This document shows positions 18,507 through 25,485 of a stretch of DNA of 64,000 bases, piece by piece. The position numbers and the translations under genes were made by a program. Position 1 is the stretch's first letter; each line of letters starts with the position of its first letter. Below the pieces are notes generated by a model. It was not told where the DNA came from. It did no database searches and saw only the letters and a list, made by a program, of their open reading frames with translations. The stretch comes from Aldehydirespirator sp965116665 (GTDB taxonomy: Bacteria > Actinomycetota > Acidimicrobiia > Acidimicrobiales > Aldehydirespiratoraceae): contig OZ220709.1 of NCBI GenBank assembly GCA_965116665.1, positions 2,356,001 to 2,420,000 on the forward strand, in the 5' to 3' direction.

Positions 18507-18601
18507 GCTAGCACAAGTAGCGCGTGCGACCCTTTATTTTACTATCTTTATCGCCCGAAGGAGGCGTCGTCTCGACGGCGCGGTGCATCCACGTCCGGGC
18601 C

Positions 18602-18697
18602 GAACGGGGAATCACTACCCCACGAACGGGGAATCTCAAGAACGGGCAGAAACGCGCCTTGGTATTGCAACGGATTCTGAGGTATGGATTGGCCCAC
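18602..18697 (+). repeat. 97-bp direct repeat, right copy
   Basis: Partner of 17047-17143, lying about 95 bp upstream of the ATPase start. It contains the GAACGGGGAATC boxes and the same conserved end block. Nothing else is seen between 18507 and 18736 apart from this repeat. Confidence 0.75.
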
Positions 18698-18736
18698 TTA
18701 GGGTCGATCCTGCCTCAAGGATCACTTGCGCCGGAC

Positions 18737-19045
18737 CTAGGGGTGGCCCGCGCGGCTGGCGACGAGCCGGTCCGTCAGTTGCACCGTCGCGAGGAACCAG
18801 TAGAAGATCCAGTCGAGAAACTTGTCGTCGTAGTCCCGCTCCACCAGGTACTCGTCGAGTCTCCCGGCAGCCGCCGAGTCCCTCAACAGGTCACGGAACT
18901 TCTGTTCGTCGTCACGCGCCAAGGGCCTCCCCAACGGCGGAAGATCGCCGTGAGCAGGCTGGTCGGGGAGCTCACCCTGGGTGAACCGCCCCCCGACAGC
19001 CTCCCCGTTGCTGCGGGCGCCCTTGCCTTCGCGGCGTTGCGGCAT
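18737..19045 (-). CDS. Small hypothetical protein downstream of AbiEi-like gene
   Basis: Not recognised. 102 residues: a polar, Gly/Arg-rich N-terminus, then an acidic helical part (DEQKFRDLLRDSAAAGRLDE) and a hydrophobic helix around DWIFYWFLATVQLTDRLV. It begins about 13 bp after the stop of the AbiEi-like gene, in the position where an AbiEii toxin normally lies, but it is far shorter than AbiEii and has no nucleotidyltransferase motif. It might be an unrelated partner or an over-called frame. Confidence 0.4.
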   Translation of the reverse strand: MPQRREGKGARSNGEAVGGRFTQGELPDQPAHGDLPPLGRPLARDDEQKFRDLLRDSAAAGRLDEYLVERDYDDKFLDWIFYWFLATVQLTDRLVASRAGHP

Positions 19046-19058
19046 CTCTCAGTGCCGT

Positions 19059-19769
19059 TCAGGCGCTCTGTGCCATGAGTTCGCCGCCGGGTTGCGGCAC
19101 CGAAACCTGTGCGGCGGCCCGCTCGCTGTCGGCCATGACCTCCACCAGGTCCGCGACCCGTGAACGGAACAGGCTGCGGCCGCTCTTGGGATTCTCGTCA
19201 GCGGCGACCATCTCGAACACCTCCGAGCGCGGCAGCTTCTCTCCGTCCTCTGCTCGCTCGTCCAGGCGGGCCAGGGTGAGCCGCAAGGCCCTGTCCCAGT
19301 CGATCTCGCACCATCTGTCGAAACCGATGACCGCTTCGAGATAGGTGGCTTCCAGGCGGGTCAGCCTGCGCCGGGTCAAGTTCCGTCGAGAACGGATGGT
19401 GATCCTGGGGTGCGGGTTGCGCTGCGCGGGCTCGCCCGGCACCGCGAACTCCAGGTACCGCAACGCGATCTGGTCGCTCCATCCGACGATGTTCGCGCCG
19501 TGCCACCCCAACGCAGCCGCGTGGGGGCCTGCCATCTCCCACCCGATCAAGCTCCAGCTCGGAGGGTGGACCTTCCCGGTGAAGCTGCTCGCCCGTGACG
19601 GCTTCCAATACAGGTTCGGAGCGACCTTCATCACCAGAGCGGGCTCCTTGGAGGCTGCACGGCTCAAAAACGAGCGCACAGCACCGCGCGAAGGGCCAGG
19701 CATATCAGACGTGCGGAAGAAGCTCTCCGGAGCCAACTGCTCCAACCACATGGAAGCCTCCGACGCCAT
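19059..19769 (-). CDS. AbiEi-like antitoxin/transcriptional regulator
   Basis: 236 residues resembling the AbiEi / DUF6088 antitoxin family. The middle shows the usual layout of a winged-helix-type start (ALVMKVAPNLYWKP), a segment placing a promoter-specific strand (GPHAAALGWHGANIVGW), and the RSRRNLTRRRLTRLEATYLE part with a basic cluster. Family members repress their own operon and neutralise an AbiEii toxin. No AbiEii follows. The assignment rests on pattern, not on a single diagnostic motif. Confidence 0.5.
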   Translation of the reverse strand: MASEASMWLEQLAPESFFRTSDMPGPSRGAVRSFLSRAASKEPALVMKVAPNLYWKPSRASSFTGKVHPPSWSLIGWEMAGPHAAALGWHGANIVGWSDQIALRYLEFAVPGEPAQRNPHPRITIRSRRNLTRRRLTRLEATYLEAVIGFDRWCEIDWDRALRLTLARLDERAEDGEKLPRSEVFEMVAADENPKSGRSLFRSRVADLVEVMADSERAAAQVSVPQPGGELMAQSA

Positions 19770-19777
19770 GAGTGCAA

Positions 19778-19783
19778 CTATAG
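19778..19783 (-). promoter_or_regulatory. Likely -10 box of a leaderless promoter for the AbiEi-like gene
   Basis: TATAGT on the minus strand ends eight bases before the ATG at 19769. The transcript would start at or next to the start codon, as is common in actinobacteria. No convincing -35 box. Confidence 0.45.
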
Positions 19784-19826
19784 CACAGCACGATTTCGGG
19801 ACGAACCTCTCGTGTAGAAGGTGGCG

Positions 19827-22800
19827 CTACAGAATCGTGAACGAGATCTCCAGGACGCCGAGCACGTCGCCGCCCAGGTTGCTGCCGGCGTAGGCCGTGA
19901 CCCGCAGGGTGTAGCTGCCGGCGGGCAGCGCCTCCCCGTACAGATCCGATGCCCCGCCCTGGTTGGAGTCCCCATACAGCGAGTAGGGAGCGATGTTTTC
20001 GGTCCTGGTGACGGTCTTGGCGCCGGAGAGCCCCAGTTGCATGCTGCCGATCGAGACATTCGAGTCGAAGTCGACCCGTATCCCGTAGCTGCCCCCGCCC
20101 GGGTCGGCCAGTTCCACGCTGCCGCCGTCGGAGAGCGTTGCCAGCACGGTCTGGTCCGAGGCGTCCACCAGGGTGAAGCCCGTCAGCGGGCCCGCGCTCG
20201 ACTCATCCACGCCGGTCACGGTGACGTTCACCGTGGCCGTGGCCGTGCCGCCGTTGCCGTCGTCGGCCTGCACCGTCAGGGCGTAGGACGGCGTGGTCTC
20301 GTGGTCCAGCGCTCCCGCCGTGGTGATCGCGCCCGTGCTCCCGTCGATGGAGAACTTGCCGTCGCCGTTGCCCGACTCGATGGTGTAGGTCAGGCCGTCG
20401 CTGTCGGCGTCTGTGGCCGACACGCTGCCCACGGCGGCGCCGGTGGCCGCGTCCTCGGCGATGGAGAAGCTGTAGGTGGCGCTGCCGAACTCCGGCGCAC
20501 GGTTGGCCTGGGTCACGGTGAAGGAGACCGCCAGCGACCCAAGCTCGTCGCCGCCTCCTGTCCTCTCCGGGTAGGCCGTGGCCGTCAGGGTGTAGCTGCC
20601 GGCGGGCAGCGCCTGGCCGTACAGGTCGGATGCGTCGCCCTGGTAGGAGTCGCCGTACAGCGAGTAGGGGGCGAAGTTCTCGGTGCTGGTGACCGCCTTG
20701 GCCCCCGAGAGCTCCAACTTGACGCTGCCGACCGTCCGGCCGTCGGCCAGTTCGGCGCGGACGCCGTAGCTGCCGCCGTCGGGGTCGACCAGTTCGACGT
20801 CAGCGCCGCTGGTCAGGCTCGCGAGGACGGTCTGGTCCGAGGCGTCCACCAGGATGAAGCCCGCAAACGGACTTTCTGCCGGGGTGTCGACCTCCTCAGC
20901 GTCCGAGGATTCGGGGATGTCCACGTCCACCGTGGCGGCTTCGCTGCGGCCGCCGGCGTTGATGGCCATGACGCTGTAGGTGTAGGCCGCCCCGGCCTCC
21001 GGGCTGCTGTCGGTGACCCGGTTGGTCTCCCCGCTGTCGAGCCGCAGCAGCACGATCTGTGGCGGGTCCGCGTCGCGCACCTGTCTGATCACCGTATAGC
21101 TGGTAATCGTGTCGTCGTCGGAGGCGTCCCACGACAGCGTCACCGAGTCTTCCCCGACCTCGGCCTCGAAGCCGGTGGGGGCGTCGGGCGCCGGCGGCAC
21201 GATCATCGCCAGCACATGCTCGGAGAACTCGCTGTCGCCGGAGTCGTTGCTGGCCTGCACCTTGTAGGCGTAACCCTGGGCGACCACGGCGGTGGCGTCG
21301 GTGTAGGAGTTGGTGGTGGTGGTGCCGATCTCGGCGTAGAGGGCATCGTCCTGGTTGCGGCGCAGCACCCGGTAGCTGTCAGCCCCCGCGGATGCGTCCC
21401 AGGTCAGCGCGACGCCGTCCTCGCCGGCGGTGGCCGCCAGGTTCTGCGGAGCGCCAGGCGCGTCCGGCGGCGCGTCCGTGCCGGTGTAGTGGGGTATGCA
21501 GCGGGGAGGGACCTCGCTGTGATACCTGGGCGTGTTCGACACGGAGGCCGGGTCCACCCAGTGCAGCGCCGGCGCGTACTCGGGGCTCGCCTCGGTGCCG
21601 CCCACCGTCTGAACGGCGTACACGTAGCAGTAGCCGTGGTCGACGTCGTGGTCGAAGTAATTGGCCCAACTGCTGTTCGGCACCTCCCGGATCACGTAGG
21701 CGTCCGTGAGGATGGCGTCTCGCTCCGGCGTGTCATAGGAGGCCCGGCGCCAGACCGAGCCCATATTGAGCGGGTAGCGGGTGCGCAGGATCCGGTAGCC
21801 GCGGATCGCGCTGTCGGTGCTGCGGGGCCGCACGACCACCTCCACCGCGACGTTGCGGGCATTGGCCCGTTCGGCGTGCTTGTACAGGTAGTTGCACCTC
21901 AGAACTTCTTCATCATTCTCGATCTGGTTCCGGCAGTAGTCGGTGTTCACCGGGATGGCTTCAGCACCGTGGTTGTTGGGCAGGGAGTCGTCGAAGGGGC
22001 CGAAGCGGTCCGGCGGGGCCGCCCGGTTGATGGTCAGCGTGTAGGTCCTCGACTCGGCCAACTGCTCGGCCGAGCAGCAGCCGCTGTAGACCCGGATCGT
22101 CACCTCGTTCGCGCCCACCTGCAGCCGCTCCCACCCCGTCGCCGGGCTCCTGTGGCCGCTGAAACTCGAGTTGCCGTTGACCCGTCCCTTGGTATACGAG
22201 TCGCCGTGTTGAGCGGTCGCGGTAACGGCTATCGACCCTCTCCGTTCGTAGGGGAGATCGACGGTGTAGCTGAATGTTGCCCGATCGAAGCCGGGCACCA
22301 TGACGCCGCCCACGGTCAGGGACTTGAGCCTCGTGGGGTCCGCGCTGCCGACGCCGAGGTTGCTCCGCGCCCCGGCCGCGTGGTGACCCGTGTTGCGTAT
22401 GGGGTTCGACCCGGGGACCGTGTAGCTCAACACGACGATGTCTGTCTCGGCCGCCGACGAGGCAAGGGTCAACACCACCTCACGGCCGCTCACGGCGACG
22501 TTGTTGACCGTTACGTCGGCAAAGCGGACCCTCACGGCGAAGGCGCTGGTCGCCGGCACAGACCCGTCGTCGAGCAGGTCGTCGTAGGTCATGGTGATCT
22601 TGTTGCCCTGGAATATGGCGCCGGACAGCACCGGCGCGGTGTCGTCGACTTCGGCGCCGTAGAACCGGAGGTCCAGCACCCGGTTGTTCCAAACGCCGGA
22701 GCAGGTGTCGTCCGCGCAGACCTTGTGCGGCATCGACCATCCGAACAGGGATGAGCTGTCCGCCCCGTCGCTGGTCGCTTGCCTCGCCCTCAATTCCCAT

Positions 22801-23918
22801 GTGCCCGAGTACTTGCGGAACCGCAACCGGTACGTGGTGCTCGCGTCCAGCTCGATGGGGCTGGTCGCATAGAAGAAGGCTGCATTTTGAACCGTAGGGA
22901 CCGTGAGGCCCAGGACGTGGAAGGTCCCCACCACGGAGTTGTCCGAGTCCTTGCGGATATCCAGGGTCCAACGGCCGGGACTGCTCGGTGCTGAACTGAA
23001 GTGCAGGCGTATAGCGTTGACGGCGTACCCCCCGGCGCTGGGCCCGGTCGTAAACCTTGTCATCACGATGTTGCCGGTGAGGGTAAGCCCGTATTGGTCG
23101 GAGCTTCCGTGGCTCCTCAAGATGGTGTTGCCCCCACTATGGTTGATGGCGTGGCGCCAGGCTCTGATGACGTACTCCCTGGAGGTCATGCCGTCCCTGT
23201 CGGTCACGGTCACGACGATGATGTTCTCGCCCTTGTCCAGGTCCACCTGGTGGCCGGTGGCGGCGTCTGCGTCAACCGAGTTGTAGGACACCGTGGCGTT
23301 TGAATCATTGGCGGTGGCAGTCACGGTGACCCGCGTGGTGCTGTAGCGCACCGCGCTGGTGTAGTGGATTGTGGCCGGGTCGAAGGAGGGGCTGAGACCG
23401 CTGCTGAGGGTCAGCGCGCTGAGCGTGGCGTCAGCGTGGTAGAACTGGCTGCGGGTTACGGTGACCAGGTATTTCTTACCGCCGTCGTTCTCGGCAACCC
23501 CCTCAACGGTCAACTTGTTCTCGCCCACCTGCAGGTCATACTGGTGGCCGGGGGTCACAGGGTCCACGTCGGTCCGGAAGTGGCGCACGGAACCTCTACT
23601 GGGGGCAGTGACACGCACGGTGATCCGCGAGGTGCCGAAGGGCACGCTGGCGGTGTAATTCGTGGTGTCCCGGTGAAAGGCCGGGCTCAGGTCAATGACC
23701 CCGTCCGCATCGCTGCTGAGGGACAGAGCGCGGAGCCTCTTCTCGCCGGACCGATCGCTTTGGGCGTTGGCGGTGCCTTCCTGCGCCAACATCAAGGCGA
23801 CAAGCATGCACAGGGCAGCCAGCACCGTGGCTGCCAGCGCGAGAGCGGTCCGCAGTACCGCCGGTGGCCCAGACCAGTGCGGTGTGCCTCTTGCTGAGAG
23901 GGTTGTCCCCATCTTCAT
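19827..23918 (-). CDS. Large secreted adhesin-like protein with cadherin-like, FN3 and repeated sandwich domains
   Basis: 1363 residues. Signal-type N-terminus: basic start, hydrophobic core (LALAATVLAALCMLVALML), predicted cut near TANAQ. Two or more cadherin-like beta-sandwich units lie about residues 58-255; further beta domains follow. Two fibronectin type III domains lie about 818-909 and 910-1016. Two copies of one ~120-residue module (each with VDASDQTVLA and ENxAPYSLYGDS) flank a cadherin repeat about 1139-1241 (NRAPEFGSATYSF, ATDADSDGLTYTIE). There is no LPxTG or other visible anchor. The start has AGGAGG ten bases upstream. Extracellular adhesion or matrix role inferred. Confidence 0.8.
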   Translation of the reverse strand: MKMGTTLSARGTPHWSGPPAVLRTALALAATVLAALCMLVALMLAQEGTANAQSDRSGEKRLRALSLSSDADGVIDLSPAFHRDTTNYTASVPFGTSRITVRVTAPSRGSVRHFRTDVDPVTPGHQYDLQVGENKLTVEGVAENDGGKKYLVTVTRSQFYHADATLSALTLSSGLSPSFDPATIHYTSAVRYSTTRVTVTATANDSNATVSYNSVDADAATGHQVDLDKGENIIVVTVTDRDGMTSREYVIRAWRHAINHSGGNTILRSHGSSDQYGLTLTGNIVMTRFTTGPSAGGYAVNAIRLHFSSAPSSPGRWTLDIRKDSDNSVVGTFHVLGLTVPTVQNAAFFYATSPIELDASTTYRLRFRKYSGTWELRARQATSDGADSSSLFGWSMPHKVCADDTCSGVWNNRVLDLRFYGAEVDDTAPVLSGAIFQGNKITMTYDDLLDDGSVPATSAFAVRVRFADVTVNNVAVSGREVVLTLASSAAETDIVVLSYTVPGSNPIRNTGHHAAGARSNLGVGSADPTRLKSLTVGGVMVPGFDRATFSYTVDLPYERRGSIAVTATAQHGDSYTKGRVNGNSSFSGHRSPATGWERLQVGANEVTIRVYSGCCSAEQLAESRTYTLTINRAAPPDRFGPFDDSLPNNHGAEAIPVNTDYCRNQIENDEEVLRCNYLYKHAERANARNVAVEVVVRPRSTDSAIRGYRILRTRYPLNMGSVWRRASYDTPERDAILTDAYVIREVPNSSWANYFDHDVDHGYCYVYAVQTVGGTEASPEYAPALHWVDPASVSNTPRYHSEVPPRCIPHYTGTDAPPDAPGAPQNLAATAGEDGVALTWDASAGADSYRVLRRNQDDALYAEIGTTTTNSYTDATAVVAQGYAYKVQASNDSGDSEFSEHVLAMIVPPAPDAPTGFEAEVGEDSVTLSWDASDDDTITSYTVIRQVRDADPPQIVLLRLDSGETNRVTDSSPEAGAAYTYSVMAINAGGRSEAATVDVDIPESSDAEEVDTPAESPFAGFILVDASDQTVLASLTSGADVELVDPDGGSYGVRAELADGRTVGSVKLELSGAKAVTSTENFAPYSLYGDSYQGDASDLYGQALPAGSYTLTATAYPERTGGGDELGSLAVSFTVTQANRAPEFGSATYSFSIAEDAATGAAVGSVSATDADSDGLTYTIESGNGDGKFSIDGSTGAITTAGALDHETTPSYALTVQADDGNGGTATATVNVTVTGVDESSAGPLTGFTLVDASDQTVLATLSDGGSVELADPGGGSYGIRVDFDSNVSIGSMQLGLSGAKTVTRTENIAPYSLYGDSNQGGASDLYGEALPAGSYTLRVTAYAGSNLGGDVLGVLEISFTIL

Positions 23919-24007
23919 GTTGTTCGATCCTCCTGTTGCTTGGACTACCCGTGGACGGCTGCCCTCGACCTCTTCGATCTCCTGTTCCGGTGCCCGCCGG
24001 ACGTGAA

Positions 24008-24039
24008 CAACCGGTACGCCATCGTTGGCGTACCGGTTG
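24008..24039. promoter_or_regulatory. Perfect 14-bp inverted repeat upstream of the adhesin gene
   Basis: CAACCGGTACGCCA, TCGT loop, TGGCGTACCGGTTG. It lies about 90 bp upstream of the adhesin start, in what should be its leader or promoter, and about 155 bp before the divergent DUF1801 gene. It could be an operator or an RNA hairpin; no T-run supports a terminator. Nothing else is identified in 23919-24193. Confidence 0.6.
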
Positions 24040-24193
24040 CCGGCACGCTAGCACCGCGGACAAGGGTTTGTGAAGAGCACAGAATCTTGTAGACACGTAT
24101 GAGCAGATCCTCATTGCTCAGCCAAGCAGCCAGCAGAGCGGCAACGACGCTCTGTCCGTCAGAGTCAGCCCAATCACTCAATACAGTGGTTGG

Positions 24194-24667
24194 GTGGCAG
24201 CGGGCGAGACATCCAAGCAGTCGAGTAGAGCCGGCCAGAAGGCGGGAGCCGGGCGGGCCGGCGACGAGCCGGTGCTCCTCGCGGGTGGCAATCCTCAGAT
24301 CGCGAAGGCCGACGGTGACGCCCCGGTGCAGGCGTACATCGCGGCCATGCCGGGCTGGAAGAGCGATCTCGGACGCCGCCTCGACGAGCTGATCGAGCGG
24401 ACCGTACCCGGCGTGCGCAAGGCGGTGAGGTGGAACTCGCCGTTCTACGGCGTCGAGGGTCAGGGGTGGTTCGCGAGCACCCACGTCTTCACCCGCTACG
24501 TCAAGGTGACGTTCCTCAACGGAGCGTCGCTGGAACCGGCACCGCCAGGATCGGGCAAGGACCCGGACGCTCGCTGGATCGACGTCCACGAGGGCGGATT
24601 CGACACGGCGCAGATGGAGACGTGGATCCGGCAGTCGGCCGCCCTGCCCGGCTGGCAAGGGTTCTGA
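24194..24667 (+). CDS. DUF1801 (YdhG-like) domain protein
   Basis: 157 residues. After a Gly/Ala-rich start it shows the DUF1801 layout: VQAYIAAMPGWKSDLGRRLDELI, VRKAVRWNSPFYGVEGQGWF, YVKVTFLNGASLEP, and the closing WIRQSAALPGW. Family members are small cytosolic proteins of unknown biochemical function. The GTG at 24194 is the likely start. It is 16 bp upstream of the SDR gene and may be co-transcribed with it. Confidence 0.8.
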   Translation: MAAGETSKQSSRAGQKAGAGRAGDEPVLLAGGNPQIAKADGDAPVQAYIAAMPGWKSDLGRRLDELIERTVPGVRKAVRWNSPFYGVEGQGWFASTHVFTRYVKVTFLNGASLEPAPPGSGKDPDARWIDVHEGGFDTAQMETWIRQSAALPGWQGF

Positions 24668-24683
24668 CAAGGGAGGCAGCCCA

Positions 24684-25418
24684 GTGCCAACAGCAATCGT
24701 CACCGGCGGAGCGAGAGGACTGGGCCGGGTCTACTGCCTGGCGCTGGCCGGCGAGGGCTTCGACATCGTCGTGGCCGACCTGCTCGACACCGTCGACGCC
24801 GTCGATGAGATCCGGGCCGGCGGCGGCCGCGCCATCGGCTGCCGCACCGACATCAGCTCCGCGCCGGACAACGAGGCTCTGGCCGCGGCGGCAGCCGGCG
24901 CGTTCGGCACTATCGACGTGCTGATCAACAACGCGGCCTACTTCTCCCAGATCGTTCGTCGCCCCTTCAACGAGGTCCCCCAGCAGGAGTGGGACCGGAC
25001 CTTCGAGGTCAATGTCCGCGGCACCTGGCTCGCCTGCCGCGCCGTTCACCCCTACATGAAGGAGCAGGGGTCGGGCAAGATCATCAACATCGCGTCCACG
25101 GTGTGCTTCAAGGGCACCGTCGGCTTTCCCCACTACGTGGCCAGCAAGAGCGCCGTCATCGGCCTGACCCGCTGCCTGGCCACCGAGCTCGGTCCCGACG
25201 GCATCACGGTCAACACCGTGTCCCCCGACCTGATCCCCAATCCGTCGCTGCGTCCTTCGGACGAGGTCAGCGACCAGTTCGTGGTGGCCTCCCGCCCCCT
25301 CAAGCGCTCCCAGGTGCCCGAGGACATGGTCGGAACCATCCTCTACCTGGCCGGCCGCGGCTCCGATTTCGTCACCGGCCAGAACATCGTCGTCAACGGG
25401 GGCGCCTTCTGCCAGTAG
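24684..25418 (+). CDS. SDR-family oxidoreductase
   Basis: Short-chain dehydrogenase of 244 residues. Cofactor motif TGGARGLGRV at the N-terminus; NNAAY; INIASTVCFKGTV with the catalytic Ser region; YVASKSA giving the catalytic Tyr and Lys; and the terminal LAGRGSDFVTGQNIVVNGG. NAD(H) or NADP(H) preference and substrate are not clear. The closing pattern resembles 3-oxoacyl-ACP reductase-like members. Confidence 0.88.
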   Translation: MPTAIVTGGARGLGRVYCLALAGEGFDIVVADLLDTVDAVDEIRAGGGRAIGCRTDISSAPDNEALAAAAAGAFGTIDVLINNAAYFSQIVRRPFNEVPQQEWDRTFEVNVRGTWLACRAVHPYMKEQGSGKIINIASTVCFKGTVGFPHYVASKSAVIGLTRCLATELGPDGITVNTVSPDLIPNPSLRPSDEVSDQFVVASRPLKRSQVPEDMVGTILYLAGRGSDFVTGQNIVVNGGAFCQ

Positions 25419-25485
25419 GCCCGCCAGGCCCCGAGCGCCCGCCCAGGGCCCAAAGGCCCGCCCACGCGGCTGCCGCGACGGACCG

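Noticed and set aside
19821..22754. A 977-residue open frame on the plus strand
   Set aside because: It is antisense to the adhesin gene, whose frame shows a signal peptide and recognisable domains. The long frame is a GC-rich shadow.
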